Source of the DNA: an uncultured Selenomonadales bacterium
GTDB taxonomy: Bacteria; Bacillota; Negativicutes; Selenomonadales; Selenomonadaceae
Length of the DNA stretch: 64,000 bases
Assembly (NCBI GenBank): GCA_900314765.1
Contig: OMWN01000067.1
Coordinates: forward strand, 1 to 64,000
Direction: 5' to 3'
The translations under genes and the position numbers were made by a program. How positions within the stretch are numbered: position 1 is the first letter of the stretch; the number at the start of each line of letters is the position of its first letter. The notes below the pieces were generated by a model. The model saw only the letters and a program-made list of their open reading frames with translations, was not told the origin of the DNA and made no database searches. Below are positions 10,570-18,787 of the stretch, one piece after another.

Positions 10570-12456
10570 ATGGAAGATTTGCTGTACAAAATTCCCGCTG
10601 AGACTCCAAAGGAAAAGATTTTGGCAATGCTCAAGGAGCATCCCGAGATCAAATTTGTTTCGCTTGTCGGCATTGACCTCGCTGGCAATGACACAGACGA
10701 GAAAATTCCTATTCGAATCTTTTTGAAGGATATAGATGATTTCTATGCTGGCACAGCCGTCCAGACAGATGGTTCATCTGTTGTGCTGCCAGGCATCGCC
10801 ACGCTGAATAACGCAAAGGTCGATATGCCAATAGACCCAAGCGTCAACTGGTTTGTCGATTACAACTATGAGAACTACGACGAGGAGACGGAAAAGCCTA
10901 TCGGCACGCTCCGTATTCCTTCGTTCCTCATTCACGAGGGCAAGAGAGTTGACTCCCGTGCCGTCCTTATGGATACGCTCGAATACGTCAAGAAGGAGCT
11001 CCTTGCTCTGCTGAAGTCGCATAAATCGATTTCCGGACTTGAGCACGTAAATACGGAAGATATTGCCGACATAGAATTCACATCGGCAACTGAGCTCGAG
11101 TTCTGGGTCAAGACGCCACTCGAGGAAGCGGACATCGCAGAAATGTCAGCATCGCAGGTCATGCAGGAGCAGTACTGGCAGAGGACCCGTGGCGCTGTGA
11201 GGACGGCTCTTGAGCAGAGCGTTATCCTCGCTGACAAATATGGACTGAAGGTCGAGATGGGCCATAAGGAAGTCGGCGGCATCAAGTCGCACATGGACGA
11301 GTCAGGCCAGATGTCACACGTCTGCGAGCAGATTGAAATGGATTGGTGCTTTGATGACGCGCTTCAGTCCACAGACAACGAGCTCCTAGTTCGCACGCTC
11401 GTCAAAGAAATCTTCCGTGAGAATGGCCTCGAGGTCACTTTCAAGGCAAAGCCAATGATTGGCGTAGCAGGAAACGGCGAGCATACACATATCGGCATGG
11501 CCGCACGCATGAAGGACGGCTCCATAGTGAACCTCTTCTCGGCGAAAGACATGGCAAAAGATTTCTTGAGTGCAGTCGGCTACGGCGCTATCATGGGTCT
11601 CTTGAAGAACTACGAGGTCATCAATCCGCTCGTCTCGGCGACGAATGACTCACTCAATCGTCTGAAGCCAGGCTTTGAGGCTCCTGTCTGCATCGTCACC
11701 TCGCTTGGCCATACACCAGCAGTTCCGTCTCGCAACAGAACAATCCTCGCTGGCCTCGTTCGCGATCTCAGTAATCCAATGGCAACACGTTTCGAGCTGC
11801 GCGCTTGCAATCCGTACACGAATACATACATCGCTCTCGCTGCCATATATTCGGCAGTGCTTGATGGCGTCAAGGTCGCCGTCGACAAGACGACAAGCGA
11901 GCTTCTCGATGAGCTCTCCAAGAAGCCAGGCGAAGCAGGCTTCTATCTCGAGAAAGATCGCGCATACAGAAGTGAGGATGATGTCTTCGAGGACTACACC
12001 GCTGAGGAGCGTGACCGTCTGTTCGGCGCACCTCCTGCAACCGTTTGGGAAAATCTCGAGAACCTCTCCAACTATCCAGAGAAGAAAGCAGTCATCACGG
12101 CTGGCGGCGCACTGAACGATGCAATTCTTCATTCGTTCGTCGAAGGCGCTTTGCTCCGTTGGAAGACTGAGCTTATTAGCCGCATCATTCCAGAGAACCG
12201 CAACATCGTTCGCAGTGCAAAAGAGATTGACGCAGACAACGTCACTGATCAGGACTCGTACAACTGGACGAAGATCAGCGGCATTCGCTCCTATCTCGCA
12301 AAAGACAGCATCGATGAGAAATCGCTGTTCACGCTGCTCACGAACGCGCTGAATGCTGGCGACTATGCAACGGCATCGGGACTGCAGGTCGAGATGTACG
12401 ACAAAGTCGAAGAGCTGAAACGCCTCTATGACGCATACAAGAAAAACATGATCTGA
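10570..12456 (+). CDS. glnA: glutamine synthetase, long atypical form
   Basis: Product of 628 aa, longer than type I GS (about 450-470) and shorter than most type III GlnN (about 700). It joins ammonia to glutamate using ATP. The grasp-like N-terminal part ends in TDGSSVVLPG; the catalytic domain shows ATELEFWV, the HKEVGG block, GNGEHTHIG (nucleotide/metal region) and PSRNRTILAG with FELRACNPYTNTYIALAA (glutamate-binding arginines). The last ~150 residues form a helical extension absent from short GS. The ATG at 10570 has AAGGGTGG at about 10554-10561; an in-frame GTG at 10558 overlaps that site. Monocistronic, with its own promoter, leader hairpin and terminator. Subtype assignment is uncertain. 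Confidence 0.88.
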   Translation: MEDLLYKIPAETPKEKILAMLKEHPEIKFVSLVGIDLAGNDTDEKIPIRIFLKDIDDFYAGTAVQTDGSSVVLPGIATLNNAKVDMPIDPSVNWFVDYNYENYDEETEKPIGTLRIPSFLIHEGKRVDSRAVLMDTLEYVKKELLALLKSHKSISGLEHVNTEDIADIEFTSATELEFWVKTPLEEADIAEMSASQVMQEQYWQRTRGAVRTALEQSVILADKYGLKVEMGHKEVGGIKSHMDESGQMSHVCEQIEMDWCFDDALQSTDNELLVRTLVKEIFRENGLEVTFKAKPMIGVAGNGEHTHIGMAARMKDGSIVNLFSAKDMAKDFLSAVGYGAIMGLLKNYEVINPLVSATNDSLNRLKPGFEAPVCIVTSLGHTPAVPSRNRTILAGLVRDLSNPMATRFELRACNPYTNTYIALAAIYSAVLDGVKVAVDKTTSELLDELSKKPGEAGFYLEKDRAYRSEDDVFEDYTAEERDRLFGAPPATVWENLENLSNYPEKKAVITAGGALNDAILHSFVEGALLRWKTELISRIIPENRNIVRSAKEIDADNVTDQDSYNWTKISGIRSYLAKDSIDEKSLFTLLTNALNAGDYATASGLQVEMYDKVEELKRLYDAYKKNMI

Positions 12457-12485
12457 TAGAATCAATTAGAATCAAAATGGAATCA

Positions 12486-12525
12486 AAAAAAGTCTCAGGC
12501 AGTGAAAACCGCTTGAGACTTTTTT
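12486..12525 (+). terminator. strong (probably bidirectional) terminator after glnA
   Basis: AAAAAAGTCTCA (12486-12497) pairs perfectly with TGAGACTTTTTT (12514-12525). A runs on one side and T runs on the other let it work in both directions, serving glnA and the convergent small gene at 12589-12849. Confidence 0.9.
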
Positions 12526-12588
12526 GTTGGCAAAAATTTTTCGCTTGCTGTGATGACAATGAGGCACGAAAATTTTGTGCGATGAATT

Positions 12589-12849
12589 TCAGTAGATGTG
12601 ATAAACTTTCCACGGAATCTGATCGACTCGTATCGACTTCAGAAAATCGACGATGTCTTTTCGTCCGTAGTAGTGAGGTGTGCCATCACCATCCTGCGAC
12701 ATGAGGATGATGGGCATGTTTGGAAAATAATGCGCTATCTCCTGACGAAAAGCCATCTGTCTCACCGTGTACTGCGTGACGATGGGCTTAACGGAAATGA
12801 TTGCGAACGTCACGCCTTGCTCTATGATTACTGCACCATGTACAACCAT
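12589..12849 (-). CDS. small hypothetical protein, 86 aa
   Basis: I do not recognise the family. The protein is 86 aa and not membrane-bound, with a central alternating hydrophobic stretch (VTFAIISVKPIV) and an aromatic C-terminus (PWKVYHIY). The reasons to call it real: an AAGGAG ribosome site 8 bases before the ATG at 12847-12849, a reading frame occupying a region with no plus-strand gene, and a shared bidirectional terminator with glnA. It is one of only four genes in the window on the minus strand. Composition resembles a soluble alpha/beta domain. It could be missed by annotation because it stands alone. Confidence 0.65.
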   Translation of the reverse strand: MVVHGAVIIEQGVTFAIISVKPIVTQYTVRQMAFRQEIAHYFPNMPIILMSQDGDGTPHYYGRKDIVDFLKSIRVDQIPWKVYHIY

Positions 12850-12880
12850 ACGCCCAGCTCCTTTTCTTTAAGATGACTGC

Positions 12881-12900
12881 TCCAATTAATCGGCGCTTTC
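12881..12900 (+). repeat. intergenic 20-base motif, copy related to 16817-16836
   Basis: TCCAATTAATCGGCGCTTTC matches the 16817-16836 motif at 16 of 20 positions. The stretch 12850-13048 around it holds no gene apart from the upstream region of the minus-strand hypothetical and the amaP promoter. Confidence 0.3.
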
Positions 12901-12966
12901 TTTATTCTATCACATGTCGTCAATCAAAGAGGACAATCATGGAAATTCTTCAAATTTATTCATTCC

Positions 12967-12995
12967 TTGTATATTTTATCATCGCATGATATAAT
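12967..12995 (+). promoter_or_regulatory. promoter for amaP-DUF2273-nusB
   Basis: TTGTAT (12967-12972), a 17-base spacer and a perfect TATAAT (12990-12995). The start codon of amaP is at 13049, giving a leader of about 45 bases with GAGAGGTG as ribosome site. Confidence 0.65.
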
Positions 12996-13048
12996 CCAAT
13001 TATCTGGTTATATTGCAGACATTCACGTATGAGAGAGGTGTGACCGTC

Positions 13049-13636
13049 ATGGGAATCATCAATCGTTTTCTTATGTTTGTTTATACATTGGCCATTGCGC
13101 TTTTGGCCATCGGTGTCATTGCGATTTGCGCGGGCTTCGTGCCGCCTGTCATTCTGGAAAATGAGATAAAGTTCATCATTTCTCGATGGGAGACGATAGC
13201 GGGAGCCGTCGTAGTCTTTATATGGAGCGTTCATCTTCTCGGGTGCAGCATATCGTCAAGTTCGAGCAGCGCGAAAAGCGAGAGCGAGGCTATCGTCCTG
13301 CACGGTGCGAATGGCGATGTGCGCGTGGCCGTGCCCGCTGTTTCGAGCCTCATTGAGAAAGCTGCCATGAGCGTGAGCGGAGTGGAAGAAGCAAAGGCAA
13401 AAATAAAAGCGACAAGAGCAAATGGAGCGAATGGGACCAGCGAGACGTCGGATGTCGCGATTTCGCTCAAGGTCGCTCTCGGCGTGGATCGCAATGTCGC
13501 TGTCGTTTCTGATGAAATACGAAGCGCGGTGGCTCATGGCATCAATGATGTGCTCGGCCTCGAGAAGTTTACGCTGGAAATTGATGTGCCGCAGATAGCG
13601 AAAATCGAGGAAGCTAAACGTCCTAGAGTGAAGTAA
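13049..13636 (+). CDS. amaP: alkaline shock response membrane anchor protein (AmaP-like)
   Basis: Product of 195 aa. Two hydrophobic segments (residues about 5-30 and 50-68) flank a short loop, and a soluble C-terminal Asp23/Gls24-like domain follows. In staphylococci AmaP anchors Asp23 to the cytoplasmic membrane and both respond to envelope stress. The ATG at 13049 follows GAGAGGTG; an upstream in-frame TTG at 13013 lacks a site. The next gene encodes DUF2273, the usual partner. A separate asp23 gene, normally adjacent, is not present here. Confidence 0.8.
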   Translation: MGIINRFLMFVYTLAIALLAIGVIAICAGFVPPVILENEIKFIISRWETIAGAVVVFIWSVHLLGCSISSSSSSAKSESEAIVLHGANGDVRVAVPAVSSLIEKAAMSVSGVEEAKAKIKATRANGANGTSETSDVAISLKVALGVDRNVAVVSDEIRSAVAHGINDVLGLEKFTLEIDVPQIAKIEEAKRPRVK

Positions 13637-13658
13637 AGAGCGGTGAGGTGAGGACGCG

Positions 13659-13943
13659 ATGATTGACAACGAAACAAGGCAATATTTATTGACGGTGTGG
13701 CGCGAGCATCGTGGCACCATCATAGGAGGGACGGCGGGTTTTCTCATTGCCGTGCTCATACTTGTTATTGGATTCTTTTACACGTTGTTCATTGCTTTCT
13801 GCGTTGGCATTGGTCTGTTCATCGGCAATGAGGTCGATAAAGGTGAATCAAAAGTAAAAGACCTTCTTAACGAGTTTCAAGCACGATTTGGCAGAGATTT
13901 AAACGATTACTATTACGATGAAAGGACGAAACATAATTTATGA
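13659..13943 (+). CDS. DUF2273 small integral membrane protein
   Basis: Product of 94 aa. Two closely spaced transmembrane segments with glycine-rich packing (IIGGTAGFLIAVLILVIGFFYTLFI, then CVGIGLFIGNEVDKG) span about residues 20-65, and a charged cytoplasmic tail ends in a Tyr-rich stretch. DUF2273 proteins are encoded beside AmaP/Asp23 in Firmicutes and are thought to belong to the same membrane-associated stress complex. GGTGAGG lies upstream of the ATG. The gene overlaps nusB by four bases. Confidence 0.85.
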   Translation: MIDNETRQYLLTVWREHRGTIIGGTAGFLIAVLILVIGFFYTLFIAFCVGIGLFIGNEVDKGESKVKDLLNEFQARFGRDLNDYYYDERTKHNL

Positions 13944-14383
13944 GCCGTAGAAAATCTCGTGAAGTCGCCATGCAGGCGCTTTTTCAGCTGGACATGAATC
14001 CAGCAGACAGTGAGGACGTCAACGCCGTGAACAGCGCGCTTGATGCGGCATGGAAGACGCACGAAAAAGAGAATGAGGTAAACGTCAAAGAGACAGACGA
14101 AACGAAGGACTATGAATATGCCAAGTTGCTGCTCAAAGGGACACTCGCGCATATTGAGGAAATAGATAAGGCAATATCGAGCGTCTCGAAAGATTGGAAG
14201 CTTAATCGCATGGCAGGCATCGACAGAGCCATCATAAGGCTTGCTTTTTTCGAGATACAGAATGTTGAAGGCGTCACTGCCGGCATAGCCATAAATGAGG
14301 CCGTCGAGCTTGCCAAGAAATTCGGCGCCGATAAATCAAAGCGCTTCGTGAATGGCGTGCTTGCTTCGTTGGTAAATAAATGA
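13940..14383 (+). CDS. nusB: transcription antitermination protein NusB
   Basis: Product of 147 aa with the NusB signature SRRKSREVAMQALFQLD at the N-terminus and AGIAINEAVELAKKFG plus FVNGVL near the end. NusB with NusE binds boxA RNA and supports processive rRNA transcription. Normal length for the family. The ATG overlaps the DUF2273 stop, and an intrinsic terminator follows, closing the amaP-DUF2273-nusB unit. Confidence 0.95.
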   Translation: MSRRKSREVAMQALFQLDMNPADSEDVNAVNSALDAAWKTHEKENEVNVKETDETKDYEYAKLLLKGTLAHIEEIDKAISSVSKDWKLNRMAGIDRAIIRLAFFEIQNVEGVTAGIAINEAVELAKKFGADKSKRFVNGVLASLVNK

Positions 14384-14390
14384 ATCCTTT

Positions 14391-14418
14391 ATGTCAGACG
14401 ATGTGTCTGACATTTTTA
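14391..14418 (+). terminator. rho-independent terminator after nusB
   Basis: ATGTCAGAC (14391-14399) pairs with GTCTGACAT (14405-14413) around a five-base loop, and a short T tract follows. It ends the amaP unit before xseA. Confidence 0.8.
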
Positions 14419-14464
14419 TCATAGGCATAGCGATATGATATATCGCGTTTTGGAGGTGGTTTCG

Positions 14465-15664
14465 GTGATACATAGCGTCAGTGACTTGACGAAATTCATA
14501 AAGAACATGTTTCAGTATGAGCCCATTCTCCAAAATGTCATGGTTCGTGGAGAAATTTCCAATTTGAAGACGTATACGTCGGGCCATGTGTATTTTACGT
14601 TGAAAGACAAAAATGCGGCTCTGAAATGCGTGATGTTCAAAAGCCGCGCGTCGACGCTCATTTTCCGCCCAGAGAATGGCATGCAGGTAATAGCCGATGG
14701 GCATGTTTCCGTCTATGAGACCGCTGGCGTCTATCAGCTGTACGTCGACAGGCTCATCCCCGATGGAGCGGGTGCACTGTCGCTCGCGTATGAGCAGCTG
14801 AAGGCAAAGCTCTCAGAGGAAGGGCTTTTCGATGATGAGTATAAAAAGGAACTGCCGCGCTTTCCCAAAACAATCGGCATCGTGACGTCGCCCTCTGGCG
14901 CGGTGCTTCACGATATACATCATGTGTCAAAGCGGCGAGACCCGAATATAAAGCTCGTCCTTTATCCTGTCAAGGTTCAGGGCGATGGAGCCGCTGAGGA
15001 AATCGCCCACGCGATAGAGTTCTTCAATGAAAAATATCCTGTTGATGTCTTGATTGTGGGGCGCGGTGGCGGCTCGATCGAGGACCTTTGGGCGTTCAAT
15101 GAGGAGATTGTCGCACGAGCGATATTCGCGTCGAAGATTCCTGTCATATCAGCCGTCGGTCACGAGACGGATTTCACATTGGCAGATTTCACGGCAGACG
15201 TGAGGGCAGCGACACCATCGCAGGCTGCGGAGCTCGCTGTTCCGAACAGGGAAGAACTTTTAAGTCTCGTGAGTGGACTTGAGTCAAGGCTCATCAGCAG
15301 CAAAAATTATTTTCTTAGAAGCGAACGCGGCAGACTCATAGACGTGATAGAGCGCTTCATGCGTCAGAGCCCGCAGAAACTGTTGGCAGACAACAGGCAG
15401 CATGTGGATGATTTGGCTCTGAGGCTGAAAGCATCTTCATCGCGACTGTTGACAAATAAAAAGACGAACCTCGACACGGCTATGGACAAATTGGAGCTTT
15501 TGAATCCAATTCGCGTGCTGCGTCGAGGCTACAGCATCGTATATGCGGAGGATGGCTCGATATTGAGACGCATAAATCAAGTTAAATCGGATGAGACGAT
15601 AACTGTGATGCTTGCGGATGGGAAGTTTAAGGCGCAGATTGTGAACGTGGGCGAGGAGGCATGA
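14465..15664 (+). CDS. xseA: exodeoxyribonuclease VII large subunit
   Basis: Product of 399 aa, full length. XseA has an N-terminal OB fold (HSVSDLTKFIKNMF through YQLYVDRLIPDG), a catalytic core with GIVTSPSGAVLHDI, VGRGGGSIEDLWAFN and SAVGHETDFTLADF, then a long coiled-coil and a C-terminal segment. With XseB it degrades single-stranded DNA to oligonucleotides. The start is GTG 14465, set by TGGAGGTGG at 14451-14459; the same frame is open further upstream but without family similarity. xseB follows three bases after the stop. Confidence 0.95.
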   Translation: MIHSVSDLTKFIKNMFQYEPILQNVMVRGEISNLKTYTSGHVYFTLKDKNAALKCVMFKSRASTLIFRPENGMQVIADGHVSVYETAGVYQLYVDRLIPDGAGALSLAYEQLKAKLSEEGLFDDEYKKELPRFPKTIGIVTSPSGAVLHDIHHVSKRRDPNIKLVLYPVKVQGDGAAEEIAHAIEFFNEKYPVDVLIVGRGGGSIEDLWAFNEEIVARAIFASKIPVISAVGHETDFTLADFTADVRAATPSQAAELAVPNREELLSLVSGLESRLISSKNYFLRSERGRLIDVIERFMRQSPQKLLADNRQHVDDLALRLKASSSRLLTNKKTNLDTAMDKLELLNPIRVLRRGYSIVYAEDGSILRRINQVKSDETITVMLADGKFKAQIVNVGEEA

Positions 15665-15667
15665 CAA

Positions 15668-15925
15668 ATGGCAAAAAAAGATGAAAATAAGGAAAATAGG
15701 GAACCATCATTCGAGGAGTCGCTGAGTGAGCTCGAGGATATTGTGACGGAACTGGAAAGCGGCGATGTGAATTTGCAGGAGCTCATGGAGAAATACAGCC
15801 GTGGTCTTGCGCTCTCACAGAAATGCATGAAATCACTGGACCGCGCTGAAAAGACGATGGACCTCATGCTGAAAGAGGAAAATGACGAGGTCCAAGAACT
15901 GAAACTTTCGATTGAGGGTGAATGA
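15668..15925 (+). CDS. xseB: exodeoxyribonuclease VII small subunit
   Basis: Product of 85 aa, mostly helical, with the family core FEESLSELEDIVTELESGDVNLQ and LMEKYSRGLALSQKC. Several XseB copies bind the coiled coil of XseA. Sits directly between xseA and ispA in one operon, as in many Firmicutes. Confidence 0.95.
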   Translation: MAKKDENKENREPSFEESLSELEDIVTELESGDVNLQELMEKYSRGLALSQKCMKSLDRAEKTMDLMLKEENDEVQELKLSIEGE

Positions 15926-15931
15926 TAATTG

Positions 15932-16807
15932 ATGCGCGAGGAATGGAAGAGACGGCGCGAGCTCGTGGAGAAAACGCTCGAGGCAGAGCTTGACGCGCCA
16001 CATATTCTTGACGAGACACTCGGAAAGTCCATGCTCTACAGCTTGATGGCGGGTGGCAAAAGGTTGCGACCGATGCTTCTCATGGCTTCGGCTGATGCCG
16101 TGGGCGGCAATGGCGACGACTATATAAAGGCCGCGTGCGCCCTCGAGATGATACATACATATTCGCTCATACATGATGACTTGCCTGCTATGGACAATGA
16201 TGATTACCGCCGTGGCAAGCTCACGAATCATAAGGTGTTTGGTGCGGGCATGGCGACGCTCGCAGGTGATGCGCTTCTCACGATGGCGTTTGAGGTGCTC
16301 TTGCGACAGAAAGGCGTCAGCGACAGTGCGAAGGTGAGAATCGTGCGCGAACTCAGCGTTGCGGCAGGGCCAAACGGCATGGTCGGCGGTCAGGCGATTG
16401 ACCTTGAGTCTGAGGGCAAGCGCATCGACTGTGAGACGCTTTACAAGATGCACATGGGAAAGACGGGCGCGTTGTTTCGTGCGGCGGTGCGCATGGGCGC
16501 GATACTCGCGGGCGCGGATGAGGATTCGCTTGCCGCGCTGACGCACTATGCGGAGCAGTTTGGCTTGGCATTTCAGATTACGGACGACATACTCGATGTC
16601 ACAGGCGATGAGGCGAAAATCGGAAAGCCCGTCGGCAGCGACGAGCGCAATCAAAAGTCAACGTATGTCACGCTGACTTCGCTTGACGAGGCGAAGAAAC
16701 TCGCGTCCGATGCCGTGACGGAAGCGAAAACAGCGCTTTTGCCGATGGGCGAGCGCGCCGCATTTTTATCAGAGCTTGCTGATTATCTGATTTCAAGAGA
16801 CCATTAA
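15932..16807 (+). CDS. ispA: geranyl/farnesyl diphosphate synthase
   Basis: Product of 291 aa in the trans-prenyltransferase family, condensing DMAPP/GPP with IPP to FPP, the precursor for undecaprenyl phosphate and quinones. The first aspartate-rich motif is DDLPAMDND at about residue 83-91 (short-chain FPP type, with two residues inserted between the aspartates) and the second is DDILDVTGD at about 216-224. GGKRLRP is near residue 45. Start ATG 15932 or the adjacent TTG 15929; GAGGGTGA at 15914-15921 serves either. Upstream of dxs, so isoprenoid supply genes are clustered. Confidence 0.94.
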   Translation: MREEWKRRRELVEKTLEAELDAPHILDETLGKSMLYSLMAGGKRLRPMLLMASADAVGGNGDDYIKAACALEMIHTYSLIHDDLPAMDNDDYRRGKLTNHKVFGAGMATLAGDALLTMAFEVLLRQKGVSDSAKVRIVRELSVAAGPNGMVGGQAIDLESEGKRIDCETLYKMHMGKTGALFRAAVRMGAILAGADEDSLAALTHYAEQFGLAFQITDDILDVTGDEAKIGKPVGSDERNQKSTYVTLTSLDEAKKLASDAVTEAKTALLPMGERAAFLSELADYLISRDH

Positions 16808-16852
16808 TGCTTCTGATTCAATTAATCAGCGTTTCCCTACAACATGAAGCAT
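16807..16852 (+). repeat. stem-loop with repeated 20-base motif between ispA and dxs
   Basis: ATGCTTC (16807-16813) pairs with GAAGCAT (16846-16852). Inside lies a smaller CTGATT/AATCAG stem (16813-16828). The core TTCAATTAATCAGCGTTTCC (16817-16836) recurs, inverted, at 2607-2626 with two mismatches. No T tract follows, so this is not a typical terminator. Confidence 0.4.
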
Positions 16853-16883
16853 CATAAATAATATGCCTTTGAGGATTAAAACA

Positions 16884-18773
16884 TTGGAAGAAAATGCTTT
16901 TTCATTGCTTAATCAAATAAATAGTCCAGATGACCTTCATCATCTCTCAAGTGATGAACTCGAAAGACTGGCTGCGGAACTCAGAGAGTACATCATAGAA
17001 TGTGTCTCGAAGACGGGCGGCCATCTCGCGCCGAGTCTCGGCGCCGTTGATCTCACTGTTGCGCTCTACAGTGTTTTCTCGCTTTCGTGCGATAAAGTTG
17101 TATGGGATGTGGGCCATCAGGCATACGCTCATAAAATTCTTACGGGTCGCCGTGAAGACTTCAAAAAACTGCGCCAAAAGGATGGCATAACGGGATTTCC
17201 GTGCCGTGCGGAGTCGTCGTATGACGCGTTTGGCGTGGGTCACGCGTCGACGTCAATATCTGCCGCGCTTGGCATGGCCATAGCGCGTGATTTGTCGGGC
17301 AGGGGCGAGCACATCATCGCTGTTATCGGCGATGGCGCGATGACGGGCGGAGAGTCGTTTGAGGCGCTCGATCAAGCGGGCGACCTCGGGAAAAATCTCA
17401 TCGTCATCCTCAACGACAACGGCCGAAGCATCGATTTCAATGTCGGCGCGATGTCAGGATATTTATCGCGCATACGCATCAGGCCAGAGTACAACAGGGC
17501 GAAAAAGGATATAAAGGAGCTTCTGTCGAATATCCCGCAGATTGGCGACAAGGTATTCAAGACGGCGGAGTTCATAAAAGAAGGCGTCAAGTCTGTCATC
17601 GTTCCCGGCGGTATTTTCGAGGAAATGGGCTTTAAATATATTGGCCCGATTGACGGTCACAATATACCGCTCATGCGAGAGGTGTTTGACGATGTTCGCC
17701 AAATGGATGGGCCGATTCTCGTGCATGTCCGCACGAAAAAAGGACGCGGCTATCTTCCAGCGGAACTTGCGCCCGACACGTTTCATGGCGTCGGTCCATT
17801 CGACTTGACAACGGGCAAGGTGAAATCGAATCCGTCTGCGCCAAAATCATATACATCTGTTTTCGGTGATACGCTGGTGAGGCTCGGCGAGGCGAATGAG
17901 GACATCGTGGCCATCACGGCGGCGATGCCGGGCGGCACAGGGCTGAAAGCATTCAGCGAGAGATTTCCCGACAGATTTTTCGATGTCGGCATAGCGGAGG
18001 AGCATGCCGTCACGCTCGCGGCGGGACTTGCAGCTGGCGGCAAGCGTCCCGTTGTCGCCATATATTCCACGTTTGCGCAGCGGGCGTACGATCAGCTCAT
18101 GCATGACGTGTGCCTGCAAAATCTTCCCGTCGTTCTTTGCCTCGACCGCGCAGGGCTCGTAGGCGCAGACGGGGCGACGCATCATGGCGCGTTTGATTTG
18201 TCGTATCTACGGCACATGCCAAACATGACTATCATGGCGCCAAAGGACGAAAATGAACTGCGTCTCATGCTGTTTACCGCGCTCATGCAGAGTGATCCAT
18301 GTGCCATACGCTATCCACGCGGCTCTGGTCTCGGCGTCTCATGTGATGGACCCATGACGGGGCTCGAAGTGGGCAAGGCGGAGATTATTCGCGAGAGCGA
18401 TGGCGGTGTCGCGCTCCTTGCGATAGGCACGATGGTGGACAATGCAGAAAAAGCTGCGGAACTTTTGTCTGTTGACGGCATAGACGCGACCGTCGTCAAC
18501 ATGCGATTTGAAAAGCCGCTCGACACGGAGTTGTTGATGAAGCTATCAGAGACGAAAAAAGTATTCGTGACGCTCGAGGAAAATGCGCTGATGGGCGGAT
18601 TTGGCTCGGCAGTGCTTGAGTTCCTCGCTGACAATGACATCGACATGAGAGTACTCCGTTTTGGCTTGCCCGACAGGTTCATCGGTCAGGGCACACAGAC
18701 GGAGCTCAGAGAAGAATGTGGACTCCTTCCCGCTCAGATAGCGGAAAAAATAAAACGATTCATTTCAAAATAG
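16884..18773 (+). CDS. dxs: 1-deoxy-D-xylulose-5-phosphate synthase
   Basis: Thiamine diphosphate enzyme that makes DXP from pyruvate and glyceraldehyde 3-phosphate, the first step of the MEP isoprenoid route. Visible motifs are INSPDDL at the N-terminus, GHQAYAHKILTGR, the TPP/Mg motif GDGAMTGGESFEALD, HVRTKKGRGYLPAE, and the pyrimidine-binding-domain block DVGIAEEHAVTLAAGLA. About 629 aa, standard. I prefer the TTG at 16884, preceded by GAGGA at 16871-16875; the ATG at 16863 gives 636 aa but has no clear ribosome site. tlyA follows closely. Confidence 0.96.
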   Translation: MEENAFSLLNQINSPDDLHHLSSDELERLAAELREYIIECVSKTGGHLAPSLGAVDLTVALYSVFSLSCDKVVWDVGHQAYAHKILTGRREDFKKLRQKDGITGFPCRAESSYDAFGVGHASTSISAALGMAIARDLSGRGEHIIAVIGDGAMTGGESFEALDQAGDLGKNLIVILNDNGRSIDFNVGAMSGYLSRIRIRPEYNRAKKDIKELLSNIPQIGDKVFKTAEFIKEGVKSVIVPGGIFEEMGFKYIGPIDGHNIPLMREVFDDVRQMDGPILVHVRTKKGRGYLPAELAPDTFHGVGPFDLTTGKVKSNPSAPKSYTSVFGDTLVRLGEANEDIVAITAAMPGGTGLKAFSERFPDRFFDVGIAEEHAVTLAAGLAAGGKRPVVAIYSTFAQRAYDQLMHDVCLQNLPVVLCLDRAGLVGADGATHHGAFDLSYLRHMPNMTIMAPKDENELRLMLFTALMQSDPCAIRYPRGSGLGVSCDGPMTGLEVGKAEIIRESDGGVALLAIGTMVDNAEKAAELLSVDGIDATVVNMRFEKPLDTELLMKLSETKKVFVTLEENALMGGFGSAVLEFLADNDIDMRVLRFGLPDRFIGQGTQTELREECGLLPAQIAEKIKRFISK

Positions 18774-18787
18774 GATGATGTTGTAAA

